From positions 5,885,001 through 5,949,000 of the forward strand of contig NZ_CP056775.1 of assembly GCF_016894445.1 (NCBI RefSeq): DNA of 64,000 nt. The letters are read 5' to 3'. This document shows positions 1 to 9,071 of this stretch, in pieces. The notes under the pieces were generated by a model. That model saw nothing but the letters and a program-made list of their open reading frames with translations, was not told the origin of the DNA and searched no databases. Within the stretch, counting starts at the first letter, position 1. Every line of letters starts with the position of its first letter. The DNA is from Dyadobacter sandarakinus. Its GTDB lineage: Bacteria > Bacteroidota > Bacteroidia > Cytophagales > Spirosomataceae. The position numbers and the translations under genes were made by a program.

Positions 1-84
1 GGCCGGATTTGGGAATTTGTTTCTGCAAAGGCATCAGCATGAATGTTATTGATTACCAGAATGCCTGAATCTGATCAAAAGAGC

Positions 85-92
85 TATTTTTG
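85..92 (+). promoter_or_regulatory. putative leuS promoter, -7 box TATTTTTG
   Basis: TATTTTTG matches the Bacteroidota -7 consensus TAnnTTTG exactly. No clear TTTG box lies 19-21 bases upstream. A start of transcription near position 99 would leave a leader of about 90 bases before the preferred leuS start at 187. Bases 1-84 hold only short open stretches and no recognisable gene. Confidence 0.45.
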
Positions 93-186
93 CGCTTCCA
101 AATAAAAAAAAGGAAGCCGCCCTGCTGCAACAAAATTCAGCGCAGACATGGCGGGCTTTGATCAAAAGAACCACAAATCAGGTGTT

Positions 187-3069
187 ATGAGTGAGTACAG
201 CCACAGGGAAATTGAAAAGAAATGGCAGGCATTCTGGGAAGAAAAAGGCACGTTCCGGGTCACCAATGATTCGGCAAAACCCAAGTACTATGTGCTGGAT
301 ATGTTTCCTTATCCCTCAGGCGCGGGCCTCCATGTAGGGCACCCGCTGGGCTATATCGCATCCGATATTTATTCAAGATACAAAAGGCTGAAAGGTTTCA
401 ATGTGCTGCACCCGATGGGCTTCGATAGCTTTGGCCTTCCTGCCGAGCAGTATGCGATCCAGACCGGCCAGCATCCCGCCGTCACAACCGAGCAAAACAT
501 CAGCCGGTACATTCAGCAGCTCAAAAACCTGGGTTTCAGCTACGACTGGGAGCGTGAAGTACGTACCTCCGATCCCTCGTACTACAAATGGACCCAGTGG
601 ATTTTCATGGAGCTTTTCAAAAGCTGGTACAACAATGATTCCGGCAAGGCAGAACCTGTCGAGACGTTGATCGCCATTTTTGAAAAAAGCGGGAACAAGG
701 CAGTGAATGCCCCCAAAGATGAAGATACGCCTATTTTTTCAGCAGACGAATGGAAGGCATTAAGTGCTGAGGAACAATATAAAATCACCCTGAAATACCG
801 CCTCACCTACGTAGCCGATGCCACTGTCAACTGGTGCCCTGGCCTGGGTTCGGTGTTGTCCAATGATGAGGTAAAAGACGGTGTATCTGAACGTGGCGGT
901 TTTCCTGTCATCCAAAAACTGATGCGCCAATGGATGATGCGGATCACTGCCTACTCCCAGCGCCTGATCGATGGCCTTGATATGGTAGACTGGACCGAGT
1001 CGCTGAAAGAGCAGCAGCGTAACTGGATCGGCCGGTCGGTAGGAGCGTTGGTACGGTTTCCGTTAGAGGGAGAAAAGGAGGATGGAGTAAGGAGGAATGG
1101 AGGAAAGGATGAAGAAATACCTTCCTCCATTCCTCCTTCCTCCATTTCTCCCTCCTCCATCGAAGTTTTCACCACCCGTGTCGACACCATTTATGGGGTG
1201 ACTTTTATGGTGATTGCGCCGGAGCATGAGCTGGTAGATGTAATTACGACACCTGCACAGCGGGGTGAGATTGATGCCTATATCGCGATGACGCAGAAAA
1301 AGTCCGAGCGGGACAGGATGTCGGATGTGAAAACAGTGTCAGGTGCGTTTACCGGCGCTTATGTGATCAATCCGCTGAGTGGCGCCAGGGTACCCGTTTA
1401 CATTGCAGACTATGTGCTGGCAGGTTACGGCACGGGTGCGGTCATGGCGGTGCCGTCGGGCGATCAGCGCGACTGGAATTTTGCGAAACATTTTGATCTG
1501 CCCATCATTCCGATCCTCGATGCGCAAAAGGAAATCGAAACGCAAGCCGACGCGACTAAGGAAGGAAAATACATCAACTCCGGCATCATTAATGGATTGG
1601 GCTACAAGGAGGCCACCGATAAGCTGATCCAATGGCTTGAAGAGCGAGGCTTAGGAAAGGGGAAAATCAACTACCGCCTGCGCGATGCGGTGTTCAGCCG
1701 GCAGCGGTATTGGGGCGAGCCGGTGCCTGTTTTTTATAAAAAAGACAGCAAAGGAGAGCCTGTACCTTACTTGCTGGAAGAAAACGAACTGCCGCTCAAC
1801 CTGCCGGAGGTAGATAAATACCTTCCCACAGAAACCGGTGAACCGCCGCTTGGCCGGGCTGCGGACTGGCTGCCTGCTACGGGCGATGCCTACGAGCTGA
1901 GCACCATGCCCGGCTGGGCGGGCAGCAGCTGGTACTGGTACCGGTACATGGACCCCAGAAATCAGGAGGAATTTGCCTCGCAGGATGCTATCGGTTACTG
2001 GCGGAATGTAGACTTGTACATCGGCGGCACCGAACATGCCACCGGACACTTGCTGTACAGCCGTTTTTGGAACAAGTTTCTCAAAGACAGAGGCTACGTG
2101 CCCGAGGAAGAGCCATTTAAAAAGCTGATCAACCAGGGCATGATCCAGGGAAGGAGCAGCTTTGTGTACCGGGTGAAAAATGAAAACTACGCCAAGCCCG
2201 TGTTCGTAAGTGCAGGGCTGAGGTTCGGATATGAGGTGACTCCGCTGCACGTGGATGTGAATATTGTTGAAAATGACATTCTTGATGTAGAAAAATTCAA
2301 AGCTACCCGGCCCGATATCGCCGGAGAGCATGCCGAGTTTATCCTTGAAGACGGTCGCTACCACTGCGGGACGGAGGTTGAAAAAATGTCCAAGTCCAAG
2401 TACAATGTTGTAAATCCTGATGACATCGTAGACAGGTACGGGGCCGACACGCTGCGTATGTACGAGATGTTCCTCGGGCCGCTGGAACAGGCCAAGCCCT
2501 GGAACACCAATGGTATTGACGGGACATACCGCTTTATCCGCAAGTTCTGGCGGTTGTTTTACAATGACAATGCACAGTTTCTGGTAAAAGATGTTGCGTC
2601 CAGGCCCGAGGAGCTGAAAGTGCTGCATAAAACGATCAAGAAAATCCAGGAGGACATTGAATCGTTTTCATTCAACACGGCGGTCAGTGCATTCATGGTA
2701 TGTGTGAATGAGCTGAGCAGCCTCAAATGCCAGAGCAGGGATATATTGCAGCCGCTGGTAGTACTCTTGTCTTCCTATGCGCCGCATATCACCGAGGAGC
2801 TGTGGGCAGCGCTGGGCAACGAGCCGGGTACGCTCGGAAAGGCTTCGTTCCCGGTTTGGGAGGAGAAGTTTACCGTAGACGATGTATTCGAATACCCGGT
2901 GCAGATCAATGGCAAGGTTCGTATTTCGCTTCCGTTTGCATTGGACACACCCGCATCCGAAATCGAAAAGCAGGTACTGGCCAACGAAACCGTACTGAAG
3001 TGGATGGAAGGGAAAGCCGCCAAAAAGGTGATCGTTGTTCCAAAACGCATTGTGAACGTGGTGATCTGA
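187..3069 (+). CDS. leuS: leucyl-tRNA synthetase
   Basis: Charges tRNA-Leu with leucine in the cytoplasm. Class I signature HVGH is at residues 49-52 and KMSKS at 733-737, counted from the ATG at 187. An in-frame ATG at 148 also exists, but family similarity begins at [13 protein letters not shown], so 187 is preferred. At about 960 residues it is longer than the usual bacterial enzyme (~860). Part of the excess is two segments that I recall as usual in Bacteroidota LeuS: one before the editing domain and one just before KMSKS. The rest is a low-complexity insert at about residues 294-325, at the entry to the CP1 editing domain, encoded by a DNA palindrome (listed separately). The gene stands alone and ends 20 bases before a strong terminator hairpin. 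Confidence 0.97.
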   Translation: MSEYSHREIEKKWQAFWEEKGTFRVTNDSAKPKYYVLDMFPYPSGAGLHVGHPLGYIASDIYSRYKRLKGFNVLHPMGFDSFGLPAEQYAIQTGQHPAVTTEQNISRYIQQLKNLGFSYDWEREVRTSDPSYYKWTQWIFMELFKSWYNNDSGKAEPVETLIAIFEKSGNKAVNAPKDEDTPIFSADEWKALSAEEQYKITLKYRLTYVADATVNWCPGLGSVLSNDEVKDGVSERGGFPVIQKLMRQWMMRITAYSQRLIDGLDMVDWTESLKEQQRNWIGRSVGALVRFPLEGEKEDGVRRNGGKDEEIPSSIPPSSISPSSIEVFTTRVDTIYGVTFMVIAPEHELVDVITTPAQRGEIDAYIAMTQKKSERDRMSDVKTVSGAFTGAYVINPLSGARVPVYIADYVLAGYGTGAVMAVPSGDQRDWNFAKHFDLPIIPILDAQKEIETQADATKEGKYINSGIINGLGYKEATDKLIQWLEERGLGKGKINYRLRDAVFSRQRYWGEPVPVFYKKDSKGEPVPYLLEENELPLNLPEVDKYLPTETGEPPLGRAADWLPATGDAYELSTMPGWAGSSWYWYRYMDPRNQEEFASQDAIGYWRNVDLYIGGTEHATGHLLYSRFWNKFLKDRGYVPEEEPFKKLINQGMIQGRSSFVYRVKNENYAKPVFVSAGLRFGYEVTPLHVDVNIVENDILDVEKFKATRPDIAGEHAEFILEDGRYHCGTEVEKMSKSKYNVVNPDDIVDRYGADTLRMYEMFLGPLEQAKPWNTNGIDGTYRFIRKFWRLFYNDNAQFLVKDVASRPEELKVLHKTIKKIQEDIESFSFNTAVSAFMVCVNELSSLKCQSRDILQPLVVLLSSYAPHITEELWAALGNEPGTLGKASFPVWEEKFTVDDVFEYPVQINGKVRISLPFALDTPASEIEKQVLANETVLKWMEGKAAKKVIVVPKRIVNVVI
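1066..1160. repeat. palindromic in-frame insert inside leuS
   Basis: A purine-rich arm (GGAGGAATGGAGGAAAGG, 1091-1108) is followed after about 11 bases by its near-perfect complement (1120-1136). Further imperfect GGAG/CTCC-type arms extend outwards on both sides. The encoded peptide is Gly/Lys/Glu/Arg-rich in the left arm and Pro/Ser-rich in the right, quite unlike the flanking editing domain. Homology to LeuS resumes at [10 protein letters not shown]. The reading frame is kept. Confidence 0.75.
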
Positions 3070-3089
3070 TAAAAGAACCAGGCATATGC

Positions 3090-3124
3090 AAAAAGGGTGA
3101 CGAAACAATTTCGTCACCCTTTTT
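3090..3124. terminator. bidirectional intrinsic terminator
   Basis: Perfect 16-bp stem, AAAAAGGGTGACGAAA (3090-3105) with its complement at 3109-3124 and a 3-base loop. It carries an A-run on one side and a T-run on the other, so it can serve both leuS from the left and the convergent small secreted-protein gene (stop at 3144) from the right. Confidence 0.9.
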
Positions 3125-3143
3125 CATTCACAACCTTTATTGT

Positions 3144-3524
3144 CTAACGGATACTGATTTCTCTTGAAGTCGGTCTTTCGCTCAGTTCGAAGTCGCGGGT
3201 AATTTTATCTTCACCCGCACTGATCTCGATGGAGTAGTTGCCAGCGGGCAGTGAACTTACATTCAGCTGTCTTCTGTATTTATCGGTTTTTTTACCCAGC
3301 ATTTCCCGGTAAATAGCCTTTCCGCTTTTGTCTGTGACGATTACGGTTGCAGGCGTATTCTGGAACTTGTCGATGCTGACGTGGATATTGCCAGTTCTTG
3401 TTACAAAAATGCCGGTTTCGAATGAAGCTGTTTTTTTTGCTTCCTTGTCTCCCGCAAAAGAATTGAATGTGAACAATGCGGCAAAAGCAAAAGTGGCGGC
3501 GATGGTTTTGATTGAAGTTTTCAT
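3144..3524 (-). CDS. small secreted protein, beta-rich, unknown function
   Basis: 126 residues. A Sec signal peptide is clear (MKTSIKTIAATFAFAALFTF..., likely cleaved after the SFAG region near residue 25). The mature part has alternating hydrophobic residues and the phrase SLPAGNYSIEISAG, which resembles the Bacteroidota families of small exported beta-sandwich proteins (DUF3244-like or C-terminal sorting-domain-like). I cannot assign a substrate or partner. The gene is monocistronic, convergent with leuS, and uses the shared terminator at 3090-3124. Confidence 0.75.
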   Translation of the reverse strand: MKTSIKTIAATFAFAALFTFNSFAGDKEAKKTASFETGIFVTRTGNIHVSIDKFQNTPATVIVTDKSGKAIYREMLGKKTDKYRRQLNVSSLPAGNYSIEISAGEDKITRDFELSERPTSREISIR

Positions 3525-3669
3525 GGCTAACAGATGTTTAAATTGGACAGTTGAGTTGCTGTTTTGATGATGTAAATGTATGTGTTATGGCAGGTACTAT
3601 GTTATACAAAGTACATGAACGGTGGATTATGAAAATGAATGGTTGTGATCCCTCTACCACTAACTTTTA

Positions 3670-3677
3670 TACCTTTG
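3670..3677 (+). promoter_or_regulatory. putative promoter of GH25 gene, -7 box TACCTTTG
   Basis: Exact TAnnTTTG match 8 bases before the ATG at 3685, so the mRNA would have almost no leader. A TTG lies about 24 bases further upstream, a little beyond the usual 19-21 base spacing. Confidence 0.4.
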
Positions 3678-3684
3678 TGCAGGT

Positions 3685-4494
3685 ATGGCAAAAAAGAAAA
3701 CCAGCGCATCCGCAGAGACAGAAAACTACGTAAAACCGCTTCCTGCCAAAGGTTGGGCCATTATTGCAGGAATTTTGCTCCTGATCGGCGGGGTACTCTG
3801 GTACCGCGACAGCAAGGATGAAAATCAATGGGAGTTTATCAGTGAATTCGGGATCAAGCTGCCCCTGCGGTATGCAATCCACGGGATAGATGTTTCACAC
3901 CACAATGCGAAGATCAATTGGGAAAAGCTTAAAAAAGCCCGGCACGGAAATGTGAAGATTGACTTCGTATACATTAAAGCCACTGAAGGCGCCACCCACC
4001 TCGACCGGCAGTTTGAGCGCAACTGGCGCGAGGCCAGGAGGGTGGGGATGAAGCGGGGAGCGTACCATTTCTATAATCCGCGCGTCATGTCCGACCGGCA
4101 GGTGCAGAACTTCATTGGGCAGGTGCGGATCGAGCCGGGCGATCTTCCTCCGGTACTCGACCTGGAAACAAATGCAAACAAACCCGACGATATCATTATC
4201 AAAGGTGTACGCAACTGGCTCATGCAAATTGAGCAGCATTATGGCATGCGCCCGATCATTTACGTCAATGAGCATTATTACAAAAAGTACATTGCCGGCA
4301 ACTTTGACGATTATCCCCTATGGCTGGCCGGCTACTCCCGCACGCACCTCAACGACCTCGCTGCCGACGCCCAGGTACTCTTCTGGCAGCACAGCGAAAA
4401 AGGCTGGGCCGACGGAATCCGCGGCTTCGTAGACTACAATGTTTTCCTGCAGGAACCCGATGACTGGACACAGATGGGCGTGTACGCCGAATAA
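3685..4494 (+). CDS. GH25-family muramidase (lysozyme), membrane-anchored
   Basis: 269 residues. Residues 1-20 are charged and cytoplasmic, about 23-40 form one membrane segment, and the rest is a glycoside hydrolase 25 TIM-barrel. Family landmarks are DVSHH (Asp69), IKATEG (~98-102) and the paired acids in VLDLE (Asp159, Glu161). It is expected to cleave the MurNAc-GlcNAc bond of peptidoglycan from the periplasmic side; whether the N-terminal segment is cleaved or kept as an anchor cannot be told. There is no phage context, so a housekeeping cell-wall role is more likely than phage lysis. It converges on the agmatine deiminase gene. Confidence 0.88.
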   Translation: MAKKKTSASAETENYVKPLPAKGWAIIAGILLLIGGVLWYRDSKDENQWEFISEFGIKLPLRYAIHGIDVSHHNAKINWEKLKKARHGNVKIDFVYIKATEGATHLDRQFERNWREARRVGMKRGAYHFYNPRVMSDRQVQNFIGQVRIEPGDLPPVLDLETNANKPDDIIIKGVRNWLMQIEQHYGMRPIIYVNEHYYKKYIAGNFDDYPLWLAGYSRTHLNDLAADAQVLFWQHSEKGWADGIRGFVDYNVFLQEPDDWTQMGVYAE

Positions 4495-4586
4495 TCAGCC
4501 GCCCTGCATTTTAAGGGCAAAGCTCCTGAGGATTGCAAGTACGTGATTGGATCAGTTCCGATTTTGAAAAAACAACCCAGGTAAAT

Positions 4587-5651
4587 TCAGACCAGCGGCT
4601 CCTGCTGGCTCAGGCAGTGAAAGCTTCCCTGGCCCCAGATGATCTCCGTCGCTTTCAGCGGGATAACCTTCCGGTCCGGAAAGGCTTTTTCAAGAATGTC
4701 GATGGCAACTGCATCGTTCGGATTTTCAAATACGGGTACGATGACACCGGCATTACAGATTAGGAAATTGGCATAGGAGCCGGGCGTACGGAAGTCGTCG
4801 ATAATTACTGCTTTTGGCATAGGCAGCTCAATGATGTTGAGCTGTTTTCCATTGACCAGCCGCATTGCTTTCAGCATGGAAAGATTTGTCTGCAAAATGC
4901 CATAGTTATCATCATGCGGGTCGTGCTCAACGGCAGCCACGATTGTATCTTCATTGACAAACCGCGTGGTATCATCAATGTGTCCGTCCGTATCGTCGCC
5001 TTCAATGCCGCCCTCTACCCAGAGTACCTGCTCCACACCATAGAAGTTGCAAAGAAATTCTTCAATCTGCCCCTGGTTCAGGTGAGGGTTGCGGTTGAGG
5101 TTCAGCAGGCAGGATTTGCTCGTCAGTACGCTTCCCGCCCCATTGAATTCCACTGCACCGCCTTCCATGATAATGCCCGGAGAAGTGAGCGGCAGCCCGA
5201 GGTGCGCTGCGATGGCAGCGGGAGTACGGTTGTCATCATCGTAGGGCGGATATTTGCCTCCCCAGGCGTTATGCCCCCAGTCGACGATCATTTTCTCACC
5301 GCTATTTTTATTGATCAGAAATGCAGGTCCGTGATCCCTGCACCACGCATCATTGGTGGGCTTTACTACAAACTCGATTTTGGAAAGATCAACACCGACC
5401 CCGTCCAATGCTTCCGAAATGTAGCCTTTGAGCTTTTCATCATTGGCGACAATGCCTACCTGCTCACCCAGACTGATCGTCTTGATAAATTCAAGATACT
5501 GCGGGCGCATTTTGCCGAGCCGCTCACCCTGCCACGACGCATCGTTATGCGGGAAGGTGAGCCACGTGGCCCTGTGCGGGTGCCACTCGGCAGGGAATGT
5601 AAAACCAAGTTCTTTCGGGGTAGCTGCGGAGCCGGTAAGCAGGTCGGACAT
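4587..5651 (-). CDS. aguA: agmatine deiminase / peptidyl-arginine deiminase family
   Basis: 354 residues, full length for the family. Converts agmatine to N-carbamoylputrescine and ammonia in the cytoplasm. Guanidine-modifying enzyme landmarks are present: NDAWCRDHGP, EGGAVEFNG, DTDGHIDD and the C-terminal catalytic cysteine in GQGSFHC (Cys346). Its usual pathway partner, N-carbamoylputrescine amidase, lies in the window at 14493-15395 but about 9 kb away. The upstream region carries a direct repeat (CTTTGCGaCCTTTGCG on the minus strand). A peptidyl-arginine deiminase cannot be excluded from sequence alone. Confidence 0.85.
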   Translation of the reverse strand: MSDLLTGSAATPKELGFTFPAEWHPHRATWLTFPHNDASWQGERLGKMRPQYLEFIKTISLGEQVGIVANDEKLKGYISEALDGVGVDLSKIEFVVKPTNDAWCRDHGPAFLINKNSGEKMIVDWGHNAWGGKYPPYDDDNRTPAAIAAHLGLPLTSPGIIMEGGAVEFNGAGSVLTSKSCLLNLNRNPHLNQGQIEEFLCNFYGVEQVLWVEGGIEGDDTDGHIDDTTRFVNEDTIVAAVEHDPHDDNYGILQTNLSMLKAMRLVNGKQLNIIELPMPKAVIIDDFRTPGSYANFLICNAGVIVPVFENPNDAVAIDILEKAFPDRKVIPLKATEIIWGQGSFHCLSQQEPLV

Positions 5652-5717
5652 GGGACGTGATTTTCAATGAGGCGCAAAGGTCGCAAAGGAAAGTTTTCAG
5701 GCAAAATCAAACCTGTG

Positions 5718-5761
5718 TAAAAAAGAAGTGCCCGGCATCCTTTGCAGGGCCGGGCAGCTTC
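5718..5761 (-). terminator. intrinsic terminator of AEC permease gene
   Basis: Stem TGCCCGGC/GCCGGGCA (5729-5736 with 5749-5756), extended by GAAG/CTTC with one bulged base, and followed on the minus strand by a T-run (complement of the A-run at 5719-5724). It lies just past the stop of the gene at 5795. Confidence 0.8.
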
Positions 5762-5794
5762 ATAGTCAGGAGTTGAGCAAATAACCGGATATTT

Positions 5795-6889
5795 TCAGGC
5801 TTTGGACATTTTTACAAAAACCTTGCTCAGCGCATTGGGCAGGGCACCAAGTGCGATCAGGATCAGCCCTGCTGTGATCAGGGTCGTGTTGTGGGCAAAG
5901 AAGGTCCCGGAGGAAAGTATGCCCAATATCAGGATGGTTGAAAAAGGCAGCGAAAAAGCCAGCAGCAGTACTGCGAGTTCCAGATCGAAGGTGCGCTTTT
6001 CCTTGGGCATGTTTTTCGAATCCTCGCGCAGGTTGAAGGCCGAAATGTGCGCCAGCGGCCAGAAACTGGCCGCACTGAGCGGAATGACGATGGCCAGCAG
6101 GATCATCGCATTGTCGGTGATGTTGAGAATGTAGATCATCCCCGCGCTGATGATCATCGTGATCCCTGCGCGGAAAAACAGGATGCTGGCGACAATGCGT
6201 TTTTTGCCTTCTTTGAGCTGCACGGCCAGTCCGATGAACAGCAGCACGAGGGGCGTCATCATGGCGCTTGTTTTGTCAAATACCTCCTGCACAACCAGCG
6301 GCAGGCTTCCATAGTTGATCCCGAAACTCAGCAGCAGGATCGCCAGGAAAATCAGGAGGTTGATCGGCTCCTGGAACATGCTGACAAACAGACTTTTGAG
6401 TTTCCCGCCGAGCTTCGTTTCCTGGTCATTACTGTTTTTGAGAAACATGTTCATGGCCAGGATATACAGTGATATCAGTACAAAGAACTTGTTTCCTACA
6501 TCTGCCAGGGCTGCAATAGCCAGACTTTTCTCTCCCAAAAACTCCGCGATAAACGGAAAGCACGATAGTCCGGGCGCCAGTGAAGGAATCAGCATCATGA
6601 GCGTGCGGCCGGTAGGACTGTTTTTTTCAACCCCGAAAAGCGCAAATGCCAGCGGGGCCGAAAAGAACATCAGGAAATTGAAGACCAGCGTCACCAGCGG
6701 GATCACGATCATGGACGAGTCGATGTCGATTTTCATGAGCGAAATGAAAATCGTGGAAGGCAGCGCCACGGAAAGGATGATCTCCTTGATGCCGTTTGTC
6801 TGGTCTTTGTTCTTGAACTTCCCTTTGAGCAGCAGCCCCAGAGTAATCAGTAACAGGAGTGTTATGGTTTTTTGCAATGCATCACTCAT
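5795..6889 (-). CDS. AEC-family permease (auxin efflux carrier superfamily)
   Basis: 364 residues, almost wholly hydrophobic, about ten membrane segments starting at residue 8. It opens with the family-typical TLLLLITLGLLLKGKF, followed by IILSVALPSTIFISLMKI, where Pro interrupts a helix. AEC proteins are secondary carriers for small organic anions or amines; the substrate is not readable here. Its upstream side faces the 10-bp repeat arrays (6941-7200), and no TAnnTTTG box is seen between the array and the ATG. The neighbouring leftward genes are an aminotransferase and a SusC/SusD pair. Confidence 0.75.
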   Translation of the reverse strand: MSDALQKTITLLLLITLGLLLKGKFKNKDQTNGIKEIILSVALPSTIFISLMKIDIDSSMIVIPLVTLVFNFLMFFSAPLAFALFGVEKNSPTGRTLMMLIPSLAPGLSCFPFIAEFLGEKSLAIAALADVGNKFFVLISLYILAMNMFLKNSNDQETKLGGKLKSLFVSMFQEPINLLIFLAILLLSFGINYGSLPLVVQEVFDKTSAMMTPLVLLFIGLAVQLKEGKKRIVASILFFRAGITMIISAGMIYILNITDNAMILLAIVIPLSAASFWPLAHISAFNLREDSKNMPKEKRTFDLELAVLLLAFSLPFSTILILGILSSGTFFAHNTTLITAGLILIALGALPNALSKVFVKMSKA

Positions 6890-6940
6890 AGTGGTTGATG
6901 TTGATGTGATTAGGTGCGTCGGGGTTGGTGGGTGTTGTTT

Positions 6941-7070
6941 TTGGTCAGGGGGTGTCAGGGGGCGTCATTTGTTGTCAGGGGTGGTCAGGGGTGGTCATTT
7001 GTTGTCAGGGGTGGTCAGGAGTGGTCAGGAGTGGTCATTTGTTGTCATTTGTTGTCAGGAGTTGTCAGGT
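6941..7070 (+). repeat. array of thirteen 10-bp repeats (arm 1)
   Basis: Thirteen consecutive decamers in exact register, each with GTCA at positions 4-7 and a variable remainder drawn from two main types, GtgGTCAggg and GttGTCAttt. On the minus strand each unit carries TGAC, so stop codons occur in every frame there. On the plus strand it is open, but the 30-nt periodic translation looks meaningless. Together with arm 2 it fills most of the 322-bp gap 6890-7211. Confidence 0.9.
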
Positions 7071-7140
7071 GTCGTTTTTAAAATCGCCTGTCAATATTCA
7101 AACCATCATTAGCAATGGCATTCAATAACAAAGAATCGCC

Positions 7141-7200
7141 ACACCTGACAACACCTGACCATACCTGACTACACCTGACTACAAATGACAACAAATGACC
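7141..7200 (-). repeat. array of six 10-bp repeats (arm 2), inverted
   Basis: Six decamers, ACAcctGACA-like, whose reverse complements (GTCAggtgt and GTCAtttgt types) match the units of the array at 6941-7070. The two arrays therefore form an inverted repeat of about 60 bp around a roughly 70-bp non-repetitive centre (7071-7140). The array ends 11 bases before the stop codon of the aminotransferase gene. Confidence 0.9.
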
Positions 7201-7211
7201 AAAAACTCTCC

Positions 7212-8399
7212 CTAACTCAACTGCCCCAGCGCTCCTACAAATGCTTTCATTTCATCCATTGTACCGATGCTGACGCGGCACCAGGGTTTGTTCTGGATGT
7301 CAAAGGAGCGGATTGAGATGCCTTTGGCCGTCATTTTTGTAAGGAGCTCCTTGCCGGGCATACTCACCGGAAAGAGTACGAAGTTGGTGTAGGATGGAAT
7401 GTACTTGTATCCCATTTTATCCAGGTTTTCGTACAGGTACTGCTTGGCTTCGTGATTAAGTTTGCGGGTACTACCCTGAAACTCCTGGTCATCCAGACTG
7501 GCAGACGCTGCGAAAATGGATGTATACGAAATGCCCATTCCGCCGCGTGTGATCTTGTTGATCCGTTCCAGGAATGCGGGCTGGGCTGCCATATAGCCCA
7601 CGCGGATTCCTGCCATGCCCATGATTTTTGAGAATGTGCGGGCCACGATTACGTTTTTCTTCTGCGTAAGCAGCGACACCATGCTTTGGGTGTCAGCACC
7701 TACGGCGAGCTCAATATAGGCTTCGTCTACAAATACAGGTACTTTCTCGGATACCCGTGAGCAGAAGTCGAGCAGGTCGGAACCTTTGGTGATAGCCCCC
7801 GTCGGATTGTTGGGATTACATACATATACCAGCTTCGTATCCTTATCCACGGCAGCTTCCATGGCTTTGAGGTCGTGCGACCAGTCTGCCGTACAAGGCA
7901 CCGCTTTCCATGTGGCACCTACCGATTTAGCTACCTGGATCAGCGACATGTAGCAAGGATCGGCCGATACCACATTTCCGCCATTCATGAAAAGCACCAA
8001 AGCCACCTTTTCAAGCAGGTCAGATGAGCCGGGGCCCATCATAATGTGGTCGGCCGGTACACCTTCCTTCTTCGCGATCTTGTCGATCAGGTCATACATT
8101 TCTTTCCAGGCATACCGGTTGCCGTTTTTAACAGAGTCCGCTACCGCTTTCTGGGCGGACATAGGCGGGCCGTAGGGATTTTCGTTCGAGCTCAGGCGTG
8201 CCACAATCTTGGGCGCTTTGAAATCCGACGGCAGGAAATGTTCCCGTACCATGGGGCTGCGGTAAATTCTACGCTCTGGATCCAGGAGCAGGGGAGCATT
8301 GGTAAATGCGCCCATACTCAGGTGCGGCGCCAGCGTCATTCCTCCGATGGCCATTAAACCCGATTTCAGGAGATTGCGGCGGTCAATTTTCTGGTTCAT
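7212..8399 (-). CDS. Tat-exported class I/II aminotransferase, HisC-like
   Basis: 395 residues. The N-terminus carries a twin-arginine signal (MNQKIDRRNLLKSGLMAIGG) running to about residue 31, followed by a fold-type I PLP enzyme resembling histidinol-phosphate aminotransferase: ARLSSNENPYGPP, MGPGSSDLLEKV, VCNPNNPTGA, VDEAYIE, and the PLP lysine in RTFSKIMGMAG (about Lys258). A periplasmic HisC-like enzyme is not the histidine-pathway enzyme; it may act on an imported amino acid or amine. It starts 52 bases after the lipoprotein gene of the SusC/SusD operon and is probably co-transcribed with it. The substrate is unknown. Confidence 0.85.
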   Translation of the reverse strand: MNQKIDRRNLLKSGLMAIGGMTLAPHLSMGAFTNAPLLLDPERRIYRSPMVREHFLPSDFKAPKIVARLSSNENPYGPPMSAQKAVADSVKNGNRYAWKEMYDLIDKIAKKEGVPADHIMMGPGSSDLLEKVALVLFMNGGNVVSADPCYMSLIQVAKSVGATWKAVPCTADWSHDLKAMEAAVDKDTKLVYVCNPNNPTGAITKGSDLLDFCSRVSEKVPVFVDEAYIELAVGADTQSMVSLLTQKKNVIVARTFSKIMGMAGIRVGYMAAQPAFLERINKITRGGMGISYTSIFAASASLDDQEFQGSTRKLNHEAKQYLYENLDKMGYKYIPSYTNFVLFPVSMPGKELLTKMTAKGISIRSFDIQNKPWCRVSIGTMDEMKAFVGALGQLS

Positions 8400-8451
8400 T
8401 GTAAAGCTGTTTAGCGGATATGTGATGATGGATAAGAAGTACTCTAATTTA

Positions 8452-9024
8452 CTAATTTTTGGTCACAGACATTTGCGAGGTCCGGGTGAAAGCAATGCCT
8501 TTGTGCGTGCCTGTCCAGGTGATTTTGACAATGTCGTCCTTGCGCTGGATACGGTTGCCGGTCAGGCCGAGTGCTGCATACGTCGTCCTGATCGTCACGG
8601 TACCATCATTGTCGGAGCTTACCTCGCCGAGCTGCCCGCTTGTTTTAAAAGTTTCGGGCGTAAAGTTGTACGTTACCCCATTGAACCTGATCGTTTCAGC
8701 TTTGACGCTTTTGGTCAGGTTGAATGCAATTTTGATGGGAACATTCGCGACAGGAATCGAGTCAATGCCTTTGGTATGGTCCAGTATGTTCGTCTTGTCC
8801 AGCTCATAGAGGCGCGAAGTAAGCGTGAGTTGCTGCATGGAGCTGTCATAGGCTACGGAGGGCGTGCTGGCAATGGGAGAGCCAAAAGGTGCACCCACGA
8901 TATCCACAAGTAGCGGGGCTACGTCCCGGTCCAGAAACGGATCTTCTTCTTTGCAGGATGAGGTCCCCATTGTGAATCCTGCAAGTATTGCCGCAGCAGC
9001 CAGGTATGATCTCAGGTTTTTCAT
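8452..9024 (-). CDS. lipoprotein of the SusC/SusD operon, unknown fold
   Basis: 190 residues from the ATG at 9024; the longer open frame to 9087 overlaps the susD gene and lacks a signal. The first 22 residues are a lipoprotein signal with the cleavage site TSS|C. The mature protein is beta-rich with no motif I recognise. Its position directly after SusD is that of SusE/SusF-type surface lipoproteins, so a role in holding the substrate at the outer membrane is inferred from context only. Confidence 0.75.
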   Translation of the reverse strand: MKNLRSYLAAAAILAGFTMGTSSCKEEDPFLDRDVAPLLVDIVGAPFGSPIASTPSVAYDSSMQQLTLTSRLYELDKTNILDHTKGIDSIPVANVPIKIAFNLTKSVKAETIRFNGVTYNFTPETFKTSGQLGEVSSDNDGTVTIRTTYAALGLTGNRIQRKDDIVKITWTGTHKGIAFTRTSQMSVTKN

Positions 9025-9071
9025 AATGTCTTGTAAAAAGATAGAAATGCTGATTGTCTTTGAACACGGGC

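Noticed and set aside
1-84. Tail of a gene entering from the left edge
   Set aside because: Short open stretches end at about 42, 52 and 69 in the three plus frames, none recognisable.
148-186. Upstream ATG extension of leuS
   Set aside because: Thirteen extra codons without similarity; the standard family start is at 187.
1651-2628. 325-codon open frame on the minus strand inside leuS
   Set aside because: Antisense shadow of a well-supported leuS; no recognisable family and no start context.
6315-7112. 265-codon plus-strand frame running into the decamer array
   Set aside because: First half is antisense to the AEC permease; second half is a periodic translation of the 10-bp repeats.
6941-7200. 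CRISPR array
   Set aside because: Units are only 10 bp with no unique spacers and no cas genes nearby.
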